Under the pieces are notes generated by a model. The model was not told the DNA's origin, searched no databases, and saw nothing but the letters and a program-made list of their open reading frames with translations. The position numbers and the translations under genes are program-made. 64,000 nt of DNA from Vibrio sp. 05-20-BW147 (GTDB lineage Bacteria; Pseudomonadota; Gammaproteobacteria; Enterobacterales; Vibrionaceae): the NCBI RefSeq assembly GCF_013369385.1, contig NZ_SZTO01000010.1, forward strand, positions 248,001-312,000, in the 5' to 3' direction. Position 1 is the first letter of the stretch. Each line of letters begins with the position of its first letter. Positions 49,163 to 59,853 of this stretch are shown piece after piece.

Positions 49163-50248
49163 TTAGATCTTCGGTGTGTGCGTACTGACACCATGGTTTT
49201 GTCCACGATGACGCAGTAAGTGGTCCATCACCACAATCGCTAACATGGCTTCTGCGATCGGCACTGCTCGGATACCAACACAAGGGTCGTGTCGACCTTT
49301 GGTAATGAGTTGTGTGGATTCACCATCCACATTGATGGTGTCCCCTGGCACTGTGATGCTGGACGTTGGCTTCAACGCAATATTGGCAACGATGTCTTGC
49401 CCAGTTGAGATGCCGCCCAGAATACCACCAGCATGGTTACTGCCAAAACCCTGAGGAGAAAGCGTATCGCGGTGTTGACTGCCTTTTTGACTCACGACAT
49501 CAAAGCCATCACCAATCTCCACTCCTTTCACCGCATTAATGCTCATCAAAGCATGAGCTATGTCCGCATCAAGTCGGTCAAAGACAGGTTCACCCAAACC
49601 GACAGGTACATTGGTGGCAACCACTTGAATTTTCGCGCCGATCGAATCGCCTTCTTTTTTCAAATCTCGGATCAGTTGATCAAAAGCCTCAACTTTGTCG
49701 ACGTCGGGACAGAAGAATGGGTTGTTCTCAATTTCGTTCCAATCCACTTTATCAATCGCAACGTCGCCCATTTGTGAAAGGTAAGCACGGATTTCAACGC
49801 CAAATTCTTGCTTGAGGTATTTCTTCGCAATCGCGCCTGCTGCCACTCGCATTGCCGTTTCACGTGCCGAAGAACGGCCACCACCGCGGTAATCACGAAT
49901 TCCGTATTTTTGGTGATAGGTGTAATCGGCATGGCCTGGGCGGAATTTATCTTTGATTTCTGAATAATCTTTTGAACGTTGATCGGTATTCTCAATCAAC
50001 AAACCAATTGATGTGCCCGTCGTTTTTCCTTCAAACACACCAGAAAGAATTTTCACTTCATCCGGCTCGCGTCGTTGGGTAGTGTAACGCGATGTCCCTG
50101 GGCGACGGCGATCCAGATCGGTTTGAAGATCCGCTTCACTAATCTCGAGCCCTGGGGGACACCCGTCCACGATACATCCTAGTGCGATACCGTGACTTTC
50201 TCCGAATGTCGTCACTCGAAAATGTTGTCCGATACTGTTTCCTGCCAT
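49163..50248 (-). CDS. aroC: Chorismate synthase
   Basis: 361 residues from [27 protein letters not shown] lies just before this ATG, and a longer in-frame start 21 codons upstream is rejected. It uses reduced FMN to convert 5-enolpyruvylshikimate-3-phosphate to chorismate. Conserved blocks are [38 protein letters not shown] and [20 protein letters not shown]. It is 127 bases downstream of prmB's terminator, on the same strand. Confidence 0.97.
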   Translation of the reverse strand: MAGNSIGQHFRVTTFGESHGIALGCIVDGCPPGLEISEADLQTDLDRRRPGTSRYTTQRREPDEVKILSGVFEGKTTGTSIGLLIENTDQRSKDYSEIKDKFRPGHADYTYHQKYGIRDYRGGGRSSARETAMRVAAGAIAKKYLKQEFGVEIRAYLSQMGDVAIDKVDWNEIENNPFFCPDVDKVEAFDQLIRDLKKEGDSIGAKIQVVATNVPVGLGEPVFDRLDADIAHALMSINAVKGVEIGDGFDVVSQKGSQHRDTLSPQGFGSNHAGGILGGISTGQDIVANIALKPTSSITVPGDTINVDGESTQLITKGRHDPCVGIRAVPIAEAMLAIVVMDHLLRHRGQNHGVSTHTPKI

Positions 50249-50384
50249 TACTTCCTCAAATTTGTTAGCGCTGTAAACTGCGCTATACATTCCAATTCTT
50301 CGTGAATTCATAGTGGCGCTATTGCGTTTTGATGTAAACCCCTAAAACGATCAATTTTGTCTTTTTCGGTCGCTTCGAAAAAAA

Positions 50385-50415
50385 ACGCCCGCTTAAATCA
50401 TTAAAGCGGGCGTTT
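50385..50415 (-). terminator. Terminator of prmB
   Basis: AACGCCCGCTT and AAGCGGGCGTT arms with an 8-9-base loop, followed on the minus strand by TTTTTTCG. It lies 33 bases after the prmB stop. Confidence 0.85.
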
Positions 50416-50447
50416 TCTCAAAAAGTGTCAGCAAAAGGGGTTAATGC

Positions 50448-51380
50448 TTAGTCTTTGTATAGACGGAAATCTTCCGCACACTCCAACAACTGCTCGCGCG
50501 TTAGCAAGAAGACGCCATGGCCGCCGTTTTCAAATTCCAGCCAAGTGAATGGAATATGTGGATATTGCTCCATCATGTGAACCATCGAGTTACCCACCTC
50601 ACAGACTAAAATACCTTTCTCTGTTAGGTAATCTGGCGCATTAGCGAGAATACGGCGAACCAGTTTCAAACCGTCCGTACCCGCGGCTAAGCCTAGTGCT
50701 GGCTCGTGGGTAAATTCGATTGGTAAACTGTTCATGTCCTCTTCATCCACATACGGTGGATTGGTCACGATGATGTTGTATTGCTCTTTTGGCAAATCAC
50801 GGAATAGATCGGAACGAATAGGGAAAACTTGTTGCTCCATACCGTGATCTTGGATGTTCTGCTCAGCAACCGCTAGCGCGTCTGCAGAAATGTCAATCGC
50901 ATCCACTTCCGCTTCTGGGAAGGCATGTGCACATGCAATAGCGATACAGCCACTGCCCGTACACAAATCCATAATGCGCACAGGCTCTTCAATAAGCCAA
51001 GGTTCAAACTGTGCTTGGATCAATTCACCAATTGGTGAGCGTGGCACAAGTACACGCTGATCAACAAAAAACTCTAAGCCACAAAACCAAGCTTTATTGG
51101 TTAGGTATGCCGTCGGCGTGCGCTCATTGATACGTTTCACCACACGTTCAACAACGCGCAAACGCTCGCTGCTGGTTAGGCGAGAATTCAATACATGTGG
51201 AGGCACATCAATCGGCAAATAGAGGGTTGGTAGGATCAACTGAACGGCTTCATCCCATGCATTATCGGTACCATGACCATAAAACAAGTTCGCGGCATTA
51301 AAACGGCTCACCGTCCAACGAATCATGTCTTGAAGGGTATGAAGCTCAGAAACGGCCTCTTCTACAAAAATCTTATCCAA
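50448..51380 (-). CDS. prmB: Ribosomal protein L3 glutamine methyltransferase PrmB
   Basis: 310 residues starting with a TTG codon at 51380, chosen because GGAGG lies 5 bases before it. SAM-dependent N5-glutamine methyltransferase acting on ribosomal protein uL3. The SAM motif is [20 protein letters not shown] and the catalytic NPPY is in [16 protein letters not shown]. The upstream helical domain (about 1-110) fits PrmB rather than PrmC. It sits next to aroC, as in E. coli, and is divergent from smrB. Confidence 0.95.
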   Translation of the reverse strand: MDKIFVEEAVSELHTLQDMIRWTVSRFNAANLFYGHGTDNAWDEAVQLILPTLYLPIDVPPHVLNSRLTSSERLRVVERVVKRINERTPTAYLTNKAWFCGLEFFVDQRVLVPRSPIGELIQAQFEPWLIEEPVRIMDLCTGSGCIAIACAHAFPEAEVDAIDISADALAVAEQNIQDHGMEQQVFPIRSDLFRDLPKEQYNIIVTNPPYVDEEDMNSLPIEFTHEPALGLAAGTDGLKLVRRILANAPDYLTEKGILVCEVGNSMVHMMEQYPHIPFTWLEFENGGHGVFLLTREQLLECAEDFRLYKD

Positions 51381-51439
51381 AATTGCCTCCGAAAAGCGCT
51401 ACAATACTGCCAATGATATAAATATTTAGTGTTAAACCC

Positions 51440-51970
51440 ATGAGTAACAAAGACAACGACCTTGACGACGATTTCTCATTATTCCGGGAAGCAGTACAGG
51501 GCATAAAAAAGTTGCCTCAGGATACCATAGTCCAGCAACCAAACAGAAATACTAAACAAAAAGAAATCAAGCGCGTGAGCCGTGAAGCAAGTGATTCTGA
51601 ATTCTATTTTTCAGACGAGTTTGTTCCTCTTTTAAGCGAAGAAGGGCCGACCCGTTACGCACGTGACGACGTATCCACCTATGAAGTCAAACGCTTGCGA
51701 CGCGGGGTATATGTTCCCGATGTGTTTCTTGATATGCATGGGATGACACAACAAGAAGCCAAGCGCGAACTCGGTGCAATGATAGCGTACTGTGTGAAAA
51801 ATGAAGTGCATTGTGCCTGTGTGCAGCACGGCATCGGGAAGCACATTCTCAAACAAAAAACGCCGCTATGGCTCGCGCAACATCCTGATGTCATGGCCTT
51901 TCACCAAGCACCACTAGAGTTTGGCGGTGATGGCGCCTTACTTGTTCTGATCTCAATCCCTGAGAAATAA
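51440..51970 (+). CDS. smrB: Smr-domain endonuclease SmrB
   Basis: 176 residues with an acidic, charged N-terminal extension (about 1-95) and a C-terminal Smr domain (DMHGMTQQEAKRELGAMIAY, VQHGIGKHILKQKTPLWLAQ). SmrB cleaves mRNA between collided ribosomes. The DMHG motif and the GIGKHILK loop are family hallmarks. It is divergent from prmB, as in E. coli. The ribosome binding site is poor. Confidence 0.93.
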   Translation: MSNKDNDLDDDFSLFREAVQGIKKLPQDTIVQQPNRNTKQKEIKRVSREASDSEFYFSDEFVPLLSEEGPTRYARDDVSTYEVKRLRRGVYVPDVFLDMHGMTQQEAKRELGAMIAYCVKNEVHCACVQHGIGKHILKQKTPLWLAQHPDVMAFHQAPLEFGGDGALLVLISIPEK

Positions 51971-52034
51971 ACCCTCTAACGCCTGCAGGCAGGTTTCTCC
52001 TGCAGCGCTCTTCTGAGCACTTTGCCCACCCTAG

Positions 52035-52499
52035 CTACGGTCTTAAACTAAATCGGATTTCGCCACGATGTAGGGCAGGTTCAAACTCAATACAAACCAT
52101 GCCAGAAGTCGGAAACATCGGCGCAGACATATCTTTGACAAATTCTGCCGTTAGGTAACCCACAAGCGGAAGATGAGACACAAGAAGAATTTGCTCTGGC
52201 TGCTCAACTTCAATCAATGCACACAGGTAATCATACACTTGCTCAGACTGACCATAAGGGGTGATGTCTTCGCACGTTTCAACCACATCGGCTTGAAAAT
52301 AACCACTGATTTCCTGCCAAGTTTGCTGTGCTCTCAGATAAGGGCTCACTAAGACCTTATTAAAATGAGTGATGCCTTGCTCTGCGCACGCTTTTGCAAC
52401 CACATCTGACTCTAAACGACCTCGTGAGGTCAAAGCACGTTGCGCATCACTCTCAGCGAAATGCTCTGCCTCACCGTGACGCATGATTAGTACTTTCAT
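52035..52499 (-). CDS. sixA: Phosphohistidine phosphatase SixA
   Basis: 154 residues. Histidine-phosphatase fold with the catalytic RHG at residues 7-9 (MKVLIMRHGEAEH), and LLVSHLPLVGYL holding the second active-site histidine. SixA dephosphorylates the HPt domain of ArcB or, in later work, HPr-family phosphoproteins. The smrB-sixA adjacency is as in E. coli, though here the genes are convergent. Confidence 0.94.
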   Translation of the reverse strand: MKVLIMRHGEAEHFAESDAQRALTSRGRLESDVVAKACAEQGITHFNKVLVSPYLRAQQTWQEISGYFQADVVETCEDITPYGQSEQVYDYLCALIEVEQPEQILLVSHLPLVGYLTAEFVKDMSAPMFPTSGMVCIEFEPALHRGEIRFSLRP

Positions 52500-52807
52500 G
52501 TAATATCCTTGGACTTTTATCGATTCGAAAATGCGATGACGGAGGACTCTCGATCTTGCTGCATTTTTCGAGCCGTTTTTGTGTGTCTAACACACTTTGT
52601 CGATTGTTAATTTGATTATCTGCTCGACTCAGCCACGACAATTATATCAATTCGCTTGCTAAAGACTTCGACTTTCTTAACAATCTGTTAAAGAGAGGTA
52701 CGCAAAGCGTTATCAATCTCAATATTCACTATGGAAATACCACAGAGAATTTGCACCCGCTCTTTTCAGGTTCATAATAACAATATTGACATTTTCGGAG
52801 ATGCAAC
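52500..52807. other. Intergenic region between sixA and the M16 peptidase gene
   Basis: 308 bases between divergent genes; both promoters must lie here. A short perfect palindrome, GTGTGT-CTA-ACACAC, is at 52581-52595. GGAG at about 52796-52800 is the ribosome site of the peptidase gene. No gene seen. Confidence 0.5.
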
Positions 52808-55585
52808 GTGCACTTAAGCCCAAACGACAACCATCAATACCGATACCTGACGCTCGACAATGCGTTGCGGGTGTTGTTAATCAGCTCCGAAGACGCCACA
52901 AAATCTGCTGCTGCACTTGCGGTCAACGTTGGCCACTTTGATGACCCAGACGAGAGACATGGCTTAGCGCACTATCTTGAGCACATGCTCTTTTTGGGGA
53001 CGGAAAAATACCCTAAAGTTGGCGATTTTCAAAGCTATATTAGCCAACACGGCGGAAGCAACAATGCTTGGACAGGAACGGAGCACACCTGTTTCTTTTT
53101 TGACGTCAGCTCGAATGTCTTCGAAAAAGCCCTCGACCGATTTAGTCAGTTTTTTGTCGCCCCTCTTTTCAATGAAGAAGCGCTGGATAAAGAACGTCAA
53201 GCGGTAGAATCGGAATATCGACTTAAACTCAACGATGACTCACGTCGTTTCTATCAGGTGAATAAAGAAGTGGTTAATCCACTTCATCCATTTGCTAAAT
53301 TTTCTGTTGGCAATCTTGATACTCTTGATGATCGCAATGGCATCTCTATTCGGCAAGAAGTCGTCGATTTCTATCGTTCTCATTATTCTGCCGATTTGAT
53401 GACGCTCACCGTCTATGGACCACAATCCCTTGATGAACTGCAGCACTGGGTAGAAGAGAAATTTGGCGAGATTACCAATAACCAACGCCAAGGTAAGACG
53501 ATTAGTGTGCCCATCATTGGTGATAACAGCACTGGTGTGACGGTGAGTATTGAACCACTCAAAGAGATCCGTAAGTTAGTGCTCACCTTCCCTTTCCCAG
53601 GTATGGACCAGCATTACGCCATCAAACCTCTTTCTTATTTTGCCCATCTTTTAGGCTATGAGGGCGAAGGCAGTTTAATGCTGGGGTTGAAGAACAAAAA
53701 TTGGATCACCTCGCTCTCAGCTGGCGGTGGCGCGGCGGGTAGTAACTATCGCGATTTCACCATCAGCTGCACACTAACCAAACAAGGCCTCGAACACACC
53801 GATGAGATTATTCAGGCCGTTTTCCAATACATCCGTTTAATCAAAGCGGAGGGTCTGGAAGAGTGGCGTTACAAAGAGAAGCAAGCGGTACTTGAGTCGG
53901 CTTTCCGTTTCCAGGAGCCCTCTCGTCCTCTCGATATGGTGAGCCATTTAGTGGTCAACATGCAACACTATCGACCTGAAGACACCATTTACGGTGACTA
54001 TATGATGGTGGGTTATGACGAAGCATTGCTGAGCTCTCTGTTTGAGTACTTCACCATTGATAATTTACGTGTCACGCTAATTGCAAAAGGGATAGAAACC
54101 GATCGCGAAGCGGCGTGGTATTTCACACCTTATAAAGTGGTACCACTAAGCCTTGAGCAACGTGAGAGCTATGCGCGGATCAACCCTGGCTGGGGATTCG
54201 ATTTACCCGCAAAGAACCCCTTTATCTGTTACGATCTAGACCCAACACCACTTGAAAGTGATGAAGAGCTCCCTCAACTGATTGAAGATCTCGAAGGGTT
54301 CCGTTTGTGGCACCTGCAAGATACCGAGTTTCGTGTTCCGAAAGGGGTGTTGTATGTTGCTATCGATAGCCCTCATGCCGTAGCATCGGCAAAAAATATT
54401 GTTAAAACACGTCTTTGTGTCGAGATGTTTTTGGACTCATTAGCAAAAGAAACCTACCAAGCTGAAATCGCTGGTATGGGATACAACATGTATGCCCATC
54501 AAGGTGGCGTCACCCTCACGCTCTCCGGTTTTTCTCAAAAACTGCCTCAACTGCTTGAAATGATTCTAAAGCGGTTTGCGACTCGGGATTTCAACCCAAT
54601 TCGCTTCGACAACATCAAAAAACAACTGTTACGAAGCTGGCGCAACGCGGCGCAAGATCGTCCTATTTCGCAACTGTTCAATGCAATGACGGGCATTTTA
54701 CAACCAAACAACCCACCATTTTCGACGCTCATTGAAGCACTACAACAGATCGATGTGGAGGAGTTGGCCGATTTCGTCGATGAAATATTGGCGGAGCTGC
54801 ACGTGGAAATGTTTGTCTATGGTGATTGGCAACGCCAGCAAGCACATGACATGGCAACAACACTCAAAAATGCGCTACGTGTGAAAGAGCAACGCTATGA
54901 AGAAGCCTTACGTCCACTGATTATGCTTGGCGCTAATGGCAGCTTCCAACGAGAAGTGGAGTGCGGACAACAAGATTCTGCCGTGGTGATTTACCATCAA
55001 TGTGAAGATACTTCGCCGCACAGCATCGCACTTTACTCTCTTGCTAATCACTTGATGTCAGCCACTTTCTTCCACGAGATTCGCACTAAGCAGCAGCTTG
55101 GCTACATGGTCGGCACTGGCAACATGCCACTTAACAAACACCCTGGTATTGTGCTGTATGTGCAGTCGCCGAATTCTGCGCCGGCAGAGCTTGTACGCTC
55201 CATTGACGAGTTCCTAAACGCATTTTACATGGTACTGTTAGAGCTAAACGAGTACGAATGGCACAGCAGTAAACGAGGGCTTTGGAATCAAATAGCGGCG
55301 CCAGATACAACCTTGCGTAATCGAGCACAACGCCTATGGGTGGCCATTGGCAACAAAGATACCGATTTCAACCAACGCGAAAAGGTCTTAGCCGAACTAA
55401 AAGGCTTAACGCGCGCTGACATGATCCGTTTTGTCGTTAACGAACTCAAACCAAGAACTGCGAATCGCTTGGTGATGCACACACAGGGCATTGCCCATGC
55501 AGAAGAACCTAAGATTCATCTTGGGCAAGAGATCGGATCGATTGAAGAGTTTCAATTGAGGCCGAAAGATACCGGCCTCGGTTAA
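52808..55585 (+). CDS. M16-family zinc peptidase (insulinase / protease III type)
   Basis: 925 residues with a GTG start supported by GGAG 7 bases upstream. The zinc-binding inverted HXXEH motif is at residues 55-59 (HYLEH), and the downstream glutamate is in the KERQAVESEYRL segment. Four M16 domains are present, and the sequence matches insulysin/pitrilysin more than the shorter mitochondrial-type enzymes. There is no convincing signal peptide, so it is probably cytoplasmic, unlike the periplasmic E. coli PtrA (962 residues). A role in degrading small peptides is inferred from the family. Confidence 0.9.
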   Translation: MHLSPNDNHQYRYLTLDNALRVLLISSEDATKSAAALAVNVGHFDDPDERHGLAHYLEHMLFLGTEKYPKVGDFQSYISQHGGSNNAWTGTEHTCFFFDVSSNVFEKALDRFSQFFVAPLFNEEALDKERQAVESEYRLKLNDDSRRFYQVNKEVVNPLHPFAKFSVGNLDTLDDRNGISIRQEVVDFYRSHYSADLMTLTVYGPQSLDELQHWVEEKFGEITNNQRQGKTISVPIIGDNSTGVTVSIEPLKEIRKLVLTFPFPGMDQHYAIKPLSYFAHLLGYEGEGSLMLGLKNKNWITSLSAGGGAAGSNYRDFTISCTLTKQGLEHTDEIIQAVFQYIRLIKAEGLEEWRYKEKQAVLESAFRFQEPSRPLDMVSHLVVNMQHYRPEDTIYGDYMMVGYDEALLSSLFEYFTIDNLRVTLIAKGIETDREAAWYFTPYKVVPLSLEQRESYARINPGWGFDLPAKNPFICYDLDPTPLESDEELPQLIEDLEGFRLWHLQDTEFRVPKGVLYVAIDSPHAVASAKNIVKTRLCVEMFLDSLAKETYQAEIAGMGYNMYAHQGGVTLTLSGFSQKLPQLLEMILKRFATRDFNPIRFDNIKKQLLRSWRNAAQDRPISQLFNAMTGILQPNNPPFSTLIEALQQIDVEELADFVDEILAELHVEMFVYGDWQRQQAHDMATTLKNALRVKEQRYEEALRPLIMLGANGSFQREVECGQQDSAVVIYHQCEDTSPHSIALYSLANHLMSATFFHEIRTKQQLGYMVGTGNMPLNKHPGIVLYVQSPNSAPAELVRSIDEFLNAFYMVLLELNEYEWHSSKRGLWNQIAAPDTTLRNRAQRLWVAIGNKDTDFNQREKVLAELKGLTRADMIRFVVNELKPRTANRLVMHTQGIAHAEEPKIHLGQEIGSIEEFQLRPKDTGLG

Positions 55586-55625
55586 CTCAAAGTGAACTGA
55601 ATGCATAGACAAATTGGCTAGACAA

Positions 55626-55660
55626 ACAAAACAGGCTACCTTCGGTAGCCTGTTTTGTTT
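55626..55660. terminator. Bidirectional terminator between the M16 peptidase and fadJ
   Basis: ACAAAACAGGCTACC and GGTAGCCTGTTTTGT arms with a TTCG-type loop, between convergent stops. Confidence 0.9.
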
Positions 55661-55678
55661 CAAACGCTTTCTCGACAC

Positions 55679-57796
55679 TTACTCAGGGTAGAACTTACGC
55701 CCTTCACCAGCGCGAGTTAGCAAACCATCACACGGCGCAAATCGGTCGCCATACTTCTCGGCAAGCTGATTCATTTTCTCCACCAACTCTTTCAAACCGA
55801 ATTGGTCCATATAGCGGAATGGCCCACCCAAGAAAGGAGGGAATCCAATGCCAAAAATAGCGCCGATATCACCATCGCGAGGGGAACGAATAATGCCATC
55901 ATCCAAGCAACGGACGGCTTCATTCAACATAGGAAGCACACAACGCAAAGCGATGTCTTTATCACTGAGTTTCGATTCTGGCGTTAGCTTGAGCAGCTTA
56001 TACACCGATTTATCGACCTCTTTTTTCTTCCCTTTGTAGGTGTAGAAACCTTTGCCACTCTTGCGTCCTTTGCGGCCATCGTTGAGCAGTACATCAAACA
56101 CATCCGGACCCTTAAAACGAGCACCGAGCTCAGCGACAAGGATAGGCATTATCTTCGCGCCGATATCCACCCCAACTTCATCGAGCAGAGTGATTGGCCC
56201 GACAGGGAAACCAAAATCCAGTAACGCCGAGTCTATCTTCTCGATAGGTTCGTTTGCCAACAGAATATGGGCAGACTCATTCATGTAAGGCGCTAAGATA
56301 CGGTTCACAAAGAAACCAGCTTGATCTTTGACCACAATCGGCGTTTTGCCCTGCTTCTTCGCCAATGCCACCACCGTTGCAATGGTTTCTTGCGACGTCG
56401 TTTCATGTGGAATGACTTCTACCAACGGCATTTTTTCCACCGGGCTAAAGTAATGCAAGCCAACGACGTTTTCAGGGCGCTGCGCTTTTTCTGCAATTTT
56501 ATGGATTGGCAGTGAAGAGGTGTTGGTGGCAAAAATGGTTTCTGGTTTAGCATTTGCTTCAATATCCGCCACCATTTGCTGCTTGAGTGTTAAATCTTCA
56601 AACACCGCCTCAATCACCACATCGGTGCGATTGAAACTGGTGAAATCTGTTCCACCGCTCAGTTGCATCATTTTGCTTTGCAGTTGAGCCTTGGACAAAA
56701 TACGACGCTTGTACTGCTTATCAAACAGCTTGTGGTTGTATTTCAACGCATTGAGAACACCATCGTTGCTCACATCTTTAATACGAGCAGGCACTTTGGC
56801 TTTGCCCACTGTCACATGGCCAATGCCTGCGCCCATTAACCCGCCACCTAAAACGCCCACCATTGACACTTGGCTTGGTTTGGCATCGCTACCGGTTTCT
56901 TTCTTCATTTCAGTCGTGGCAAAGAAAATCGAGCGCAGCGCTTTTGATTCATTGCTCATGACCAGTTCACCAAAGCGCTTCGCTTCCAGCTCAAGCCCTT
57001 GCTTCATACCCTTTTCAAGGCCATGTTGAATTACGTGTAAAATTGCTACGGTCGCAGGGTAATTACCGCGCGTTTTTTCGTGGGTTTTCTTCGCCGCTTG
57101 TTCAAACACAAACTTACGCCCTAGCCCACTGCCAGAAAGCAGTTTCTCTTTGGTAGAGACTTTTTGCTTGGCGCGTTTTTTGCCTTTTTCAACCAACTGT
57201 TTTGCGACATCCAACAGAATGGTTTGTGGAACACATTCGTCGACAACGCCCAGTTTCTTCGCTTTTTTGGCTCTCAGTTGCTTACCTGTCAGGATAAGAT
57301 CTAGCGATGGCAATAAACCAATCAAGCGAGGCAAACGTTGAGTCCCGCCAGACCCTGGCAACAAGCCTAGTTGCACTTCGGGTAAACCTAACCGCGTGAT
57401 ATCGTCGTCACTGCATACGCGAAAATCACACGCCAGTGCCAACTCTAAGCCACCACCTAAACAAGGGCCGTGGATCGCCGCAACAACAGGATAGGGTAAG
57501 TCAGAGAGTTGCTGAAACAACTCTTGTCCTTGGCGTGCTAGTGCTTCTGCTTCAGGCGCTGTTTTACACGCTTCAAGCATACGCACGTCTGCGCCCGCGA
57601 CAAAGTTGTCAGGTTTCAATGAGTGAATGATCAGACCTTTCAGACCACTACTGTCTTTTAGCTGAGAAAAAATCGCTTTCATCTCTTCAGCGAACGCAGC
57701 TTGAAGTGTGTTCATTTTTTCGTTTGGAACATCAATGCCAAGCCACGCAATGTTCTGTTCATCAATCTTCAGATTAAATGCTTTTTGCTCGCTCAT
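55679..57796 (-). CDS. fadJ: Fatty-acid oxidation complex alpha subunit FadJ
   Basis: 705 residues, close to E. coli FadJ (714) and shorter than FadB (729). The N-terminal enoyl-CoA hydratase/isomerase domain ([38 protein letters not shown]) is followed by a 3-hydroxyacyl-CoA dehydrogenase domain (Rossmann motif [17 protein letters not shown], then [16 protein letters not shown]). Its ATG overlaps the fadI stop by one base (TAATG), so translation is coupled. Confidence 0.95.
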   Translation of the reverse strand: MSEQKAFNLKIDEQNIAWLGIDVPNEKMNTLQAAFAEEMKAIFSQLKDSSGLKGLIIHSLKPDNFVAGADVRMLEACKTAPEAEALARQGQELFQQLSDLPYPVVAAIHGPCLGGGLELALACDFRVCSDDDITRLGLPEVQLGLLPGSGGTQRLPRLIGLLPSLDLILTGKQLRAKKAKKLGVVDECVPQTILLDVAKQLVEKGKKRAKQKVSTKEKLLSGSGLGRKFVFEQAAKKTHEKTRGNYPATVAILHVIQHGLEKGMKQGLELEAKRFGELVMSNESKALRSIFFATTEMKKETGSDAKPSQVSMVGVLGGGLMGAGIGHVTVGKAKVPARIKDVSNDGVLNALKYNHKLFDKQYKRRILSKAQLQSKMMQLSGGTDFTSFNRTDVVIEAVFEDLTLKQQMVADIEANAKPETIFATNTSSLPIHKIAEKAQRPENVVGLHYFSPVEKMPLVEVIPHETTSQETIATVVALAKKQGKTPIVVKDQAGFFVNRILAPYMNESAHILLANEPIEKIDSALLDFGFPVGPITLLDEVGVDIGAKIMPILVAELGARFKGPDVFDVLLNDGRKGRKSGKGFYTYKGKKKEVDKSVYKLLKLTPESKLSDKDIALRCVLPMLNEAVRCLDDGIIRSPRDGDIGAIFGIGFPPFLGGPFRYMDQFGLKELVEKMNQLAEKYGDRFAPCDGLLTRAGEGRKFYPE

Positions 57797-59103
57797 TATT
57801 CAACCTCCAGAATCATCGCAGCACCCAAGCCACCTGCCGCACACGCGGTATTCAATGCTAAACCTCCACCACGACGTTTCAACTCACGTAGAGTCTGCGT
57901 CATCATCCGCGCACCAGTGGCGGCAAATGGGTGACCATAAGCAATCGAACCACCCAACACATTGAACTTATCCATATCGATTTCACCAATCGCTTTGGAA
58001 CGGCCAAGGTTCTCTTGGGCGAACTTATCGGAAGCAAACATTTTCACGTTAGCCAAGGCTTGAGCGGCAAAGGCTTCATGCATGTCAATTAAGGTAAGAT
58101 CTGAGAGTTCCAAACCGGTATTTTTCAACACTTTTGCGGTTGCATAGGAAGGCCCCATCAGCATATCAGTCTCGACACCGATAGCAGAAAACGCATAGCC
58201 ACGGATGTAACCGAGAATCTCTAGACCAAGCTCTTTTGCTCGCCCTTCGCGCATCAGCATTACTGCCGCCGCACCATCAGTCAGTGGCGTACTATTAGCC
58301 GCAGTGACCGTGCCGAATTGACGATCAAACGCAGGGCGAAGTTTGGCATAGCCTTCCAATGTGGAATCATGGCGGATGTTATTGTCTTCTGCGATCCACT
58401 TTTTATAAGGTTCGGGAAACGCCGTCATTACCTCTCCGGCAATTTTGCCATCACGCCACGCCTGAGAGGCCAGAGTGTGAGAGCGATGCGCCAAAGCATC
58501 TTGTTCTGCACGAGTAATGCCATGAGTTTTCGCCATCTGCTCCGCGGTTTGGCCCATAGACAAACCCGTAGAGTATTCGGCCACTGCTGGGGGAACAGGC
58601 ATCAGATCTTTTAAACCTAAGCTTGAAAGCACCTTAAGTTTTTGACCTAGTGTTTTGGTTTTACTAAGAGCCAACAAGCTCGCTGCCAATTTTTTGGATA
58701 CGCCAATCGGCAGAACAGAAGAAGAATCCGCACCGCCAGCGATGCCAATATCGATTGCGCCTGCCATGATGCTCTCTGCTACGTTCACTGCCGATTGAAA
58801 GCTCGTTGCACAAGCACGGGTCACGCTGTAAGCATCGGTGTGAATGTTCATGCCTGTCCCTAGCACGATTTCACGCGCTATATTGGGTGCTTCTGGCATC
58901 TGCACGACTTGGCCAAACACCACTTGCTCAATCAACTTCGGATCGATGTCGGTACGTGCCAACAGATCACTCACAACCATCTTGCCAAGATCCACAGCGG
59001 GTACTTGGCTGAACTCCGTGCTTTGACGAGCAAAGGGGGTTCTCAACCCCGCCACAATAGCTACACGCTCACCATGGCGTGTTTTCACTTCCTGCTTGCC
59101 CAT
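57796..59103 (-). CDS. fadI: 3-ketoacyl-CoA thiolase FadI
   Basis: 435 residues, the same as E. coli FadI (436) and longer than FadA (387). The acyl-binding cysteine is Cys98 in [14 protein letters not shown]. Other thiolase motifs are [17 protein letters not shown] and the C-terminal [18 protein letters not shown]. It releases acetyl-CoA in beta-oxidation and forms the complex with FadJ. A FadR-like site lies just upstream. Confidence 0.96.
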   Translation of the reverse strand: MGKQEVKTRHGERVAIVAGLRTPFARQSTEFSQVPAVDLGKMVVSDLLARTDIDPKLIEQVVFGQVVQMPEAPNIAREIVLGTGMNIHTDAYSVTRACATSFQSAVNVAESIMAGAIDIGIAGGADSSSVLPIGVSKKLAASLLALSKTKTLGQKLKVLSSLGLKDLMPVPPAVAEYSTGLSMGQTAEQMAKTHGITRAEQDALAHRSHTLASQAWRDGKIAGEVMTAFPEPYKKWIAEDNNIRHDSTLEGYAKLRPAFDRQFGTVTAANSTPLTDGAAAVMLMREGRAKELGLEILGYIRGYAFSAIGVETDMLMGPSYATAKVLKNTGLELSDLTLIDMHEAFAAQALANVKMFASDKFAQENLGRSKAIGEIDMDKFNVLGGSIAYGHPFAATGARMMTQTLRELKRRGGGLALNTACAAGGLGAAMILEVE

Positions 59104-59121
59104 TGTTTCTCCTTAATAACA

Positions 59122-59137
59122 AGAGGTCTGACCTGAC
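59122..59137. promoter_or_regulatory. FadR-like operator of fadIJ
   Basis: AGAGGTCTGACCTGAC contains the symmetric AGGTC-T-GACCT core of FadR sites and lies 19-34 bases before the fadI ATG. This position suits repression when long-chain acyl-CoA is absent. Confidence 0.65.
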
Positions 59138-59291
59138 GCATTGTAATCATTTTGTTAAATTTATCAAACGTGCGTTTAAATAAACGTGAGGTTAGTAGAT
59201 CTATTGTTCTAACTCAAACTTAGATTACTTTTACTTCAATAACTTACAAAGGAATATTGCAAAAGGTTTCAATGGCAAGTGGAATGCAGGC

Positions 59292-59454
59292 AAAAAAAAA
59301 CCACACAAAACTGTGTGGTCGGAATCGGTATAAAACAATTAACTTACGCCAATTGAAAATAATCAGTTTCCTGATTAGGAGAAAGTAAAGTCAGCCTTCA
59401 AAAGGAAGTGTCATCTTGCTCAACACGCTAACCCAAAGGGTTAACTAGATGACA
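59292..59454 (-). ncRNA. Candidate small RNA, possibly FnrS-like
   Basis: There is no open frame here, but the minus strand carries an ordered set of structures. Downstream of the -10 element TATAGT (59466-59461) come, in transcript order: a 5' stem TGTCATCT/AGATGACA (59454-59447 with 59416-59409) enclosing the hairpin TAACCC/GGGTTA; a C/U-rich tract with ACTTCCTTTTGAAGG and CTTTCTCC, which could pair with ribosome sites; a perfect 7-bp hairpin TAATCAG-GAAA-CTGATTA (59377-59360); and a strong terminator, ACCACACA/TGTGTGGT followed by nine T (59319-59292). Predicted length is about 160 nt. E. coli FnrS, as I remember it, also has a 5' hairpin, then ACTTCCTTTT, then a terminator. The family link is inference. 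Confidence 0.6.
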
Positions 59455-59460
59455 GGGTTT

Positions 59461-59501
59461 ACTATAGCCAGTTTGTCGTTACAGATTTTGAATTAGATCA
59501 A
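59461..59501 (-). promoter_or_regulatory. Promoter of the candidate small RNA with FNR/CRP-like site
   Basis: TATAGT on the minus strand (59466-59461) has no good -35 box. Instead TTGAT-CTAA-TTCAA (59501-59488), one base off the FNR palindrome TTGAT-N4-ATCAA, is centred about 40.5 bases upstream of the predicted start. That is the class II activator position. CRP is an alternative but fits less well. Confidence 0.55.
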
Positions 59502-59841
59502 TTTTATGGTGGTTTTGCGCTAACAGATTGGCAAGTTAGCCGATATTCCCGACTTACTCTGATCTTCATCATCTAAATGGCATTTTTTAGACTTTTCCAA
59601 ACCAGACCTATCGACAACCTTTTGACTTAAACTGATTGGTATAGAGCGCTCTTGTTCAACTTGAAGATCGAATCGTCTCTGACGTTAACACGCCGTTAGA
59701 CCGATGTTTGCCATTATCGGAACGCATGTAGCATTTCCTTTATCAATAATTACGTTAGACTGACCAACAGGTCGTTCGATTGACAAAACCAATAGGAATC
59801 ATGCCATTATTGTTGGCTTCCTATTTCCACACAGAGCAGGT
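59502..59841. other. Intergenic region upstream of the ECF sigma factor gene
   Basis: About 340 bases that must hold the sigma-factor promoter. No confident -35/-10 could be assigned and no gene is seen. Confidence 0.4.
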
Positions 59842-59853
59842 ATGGAGGCTCCT

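Noticed and set aside
51971..52034. CTGCAGG/CCTGCAG hairpin between smrB and sixA
   Set aside because: It has no T run on either side. It may help end transcription, but it is not a convincing intrinsic terminator.
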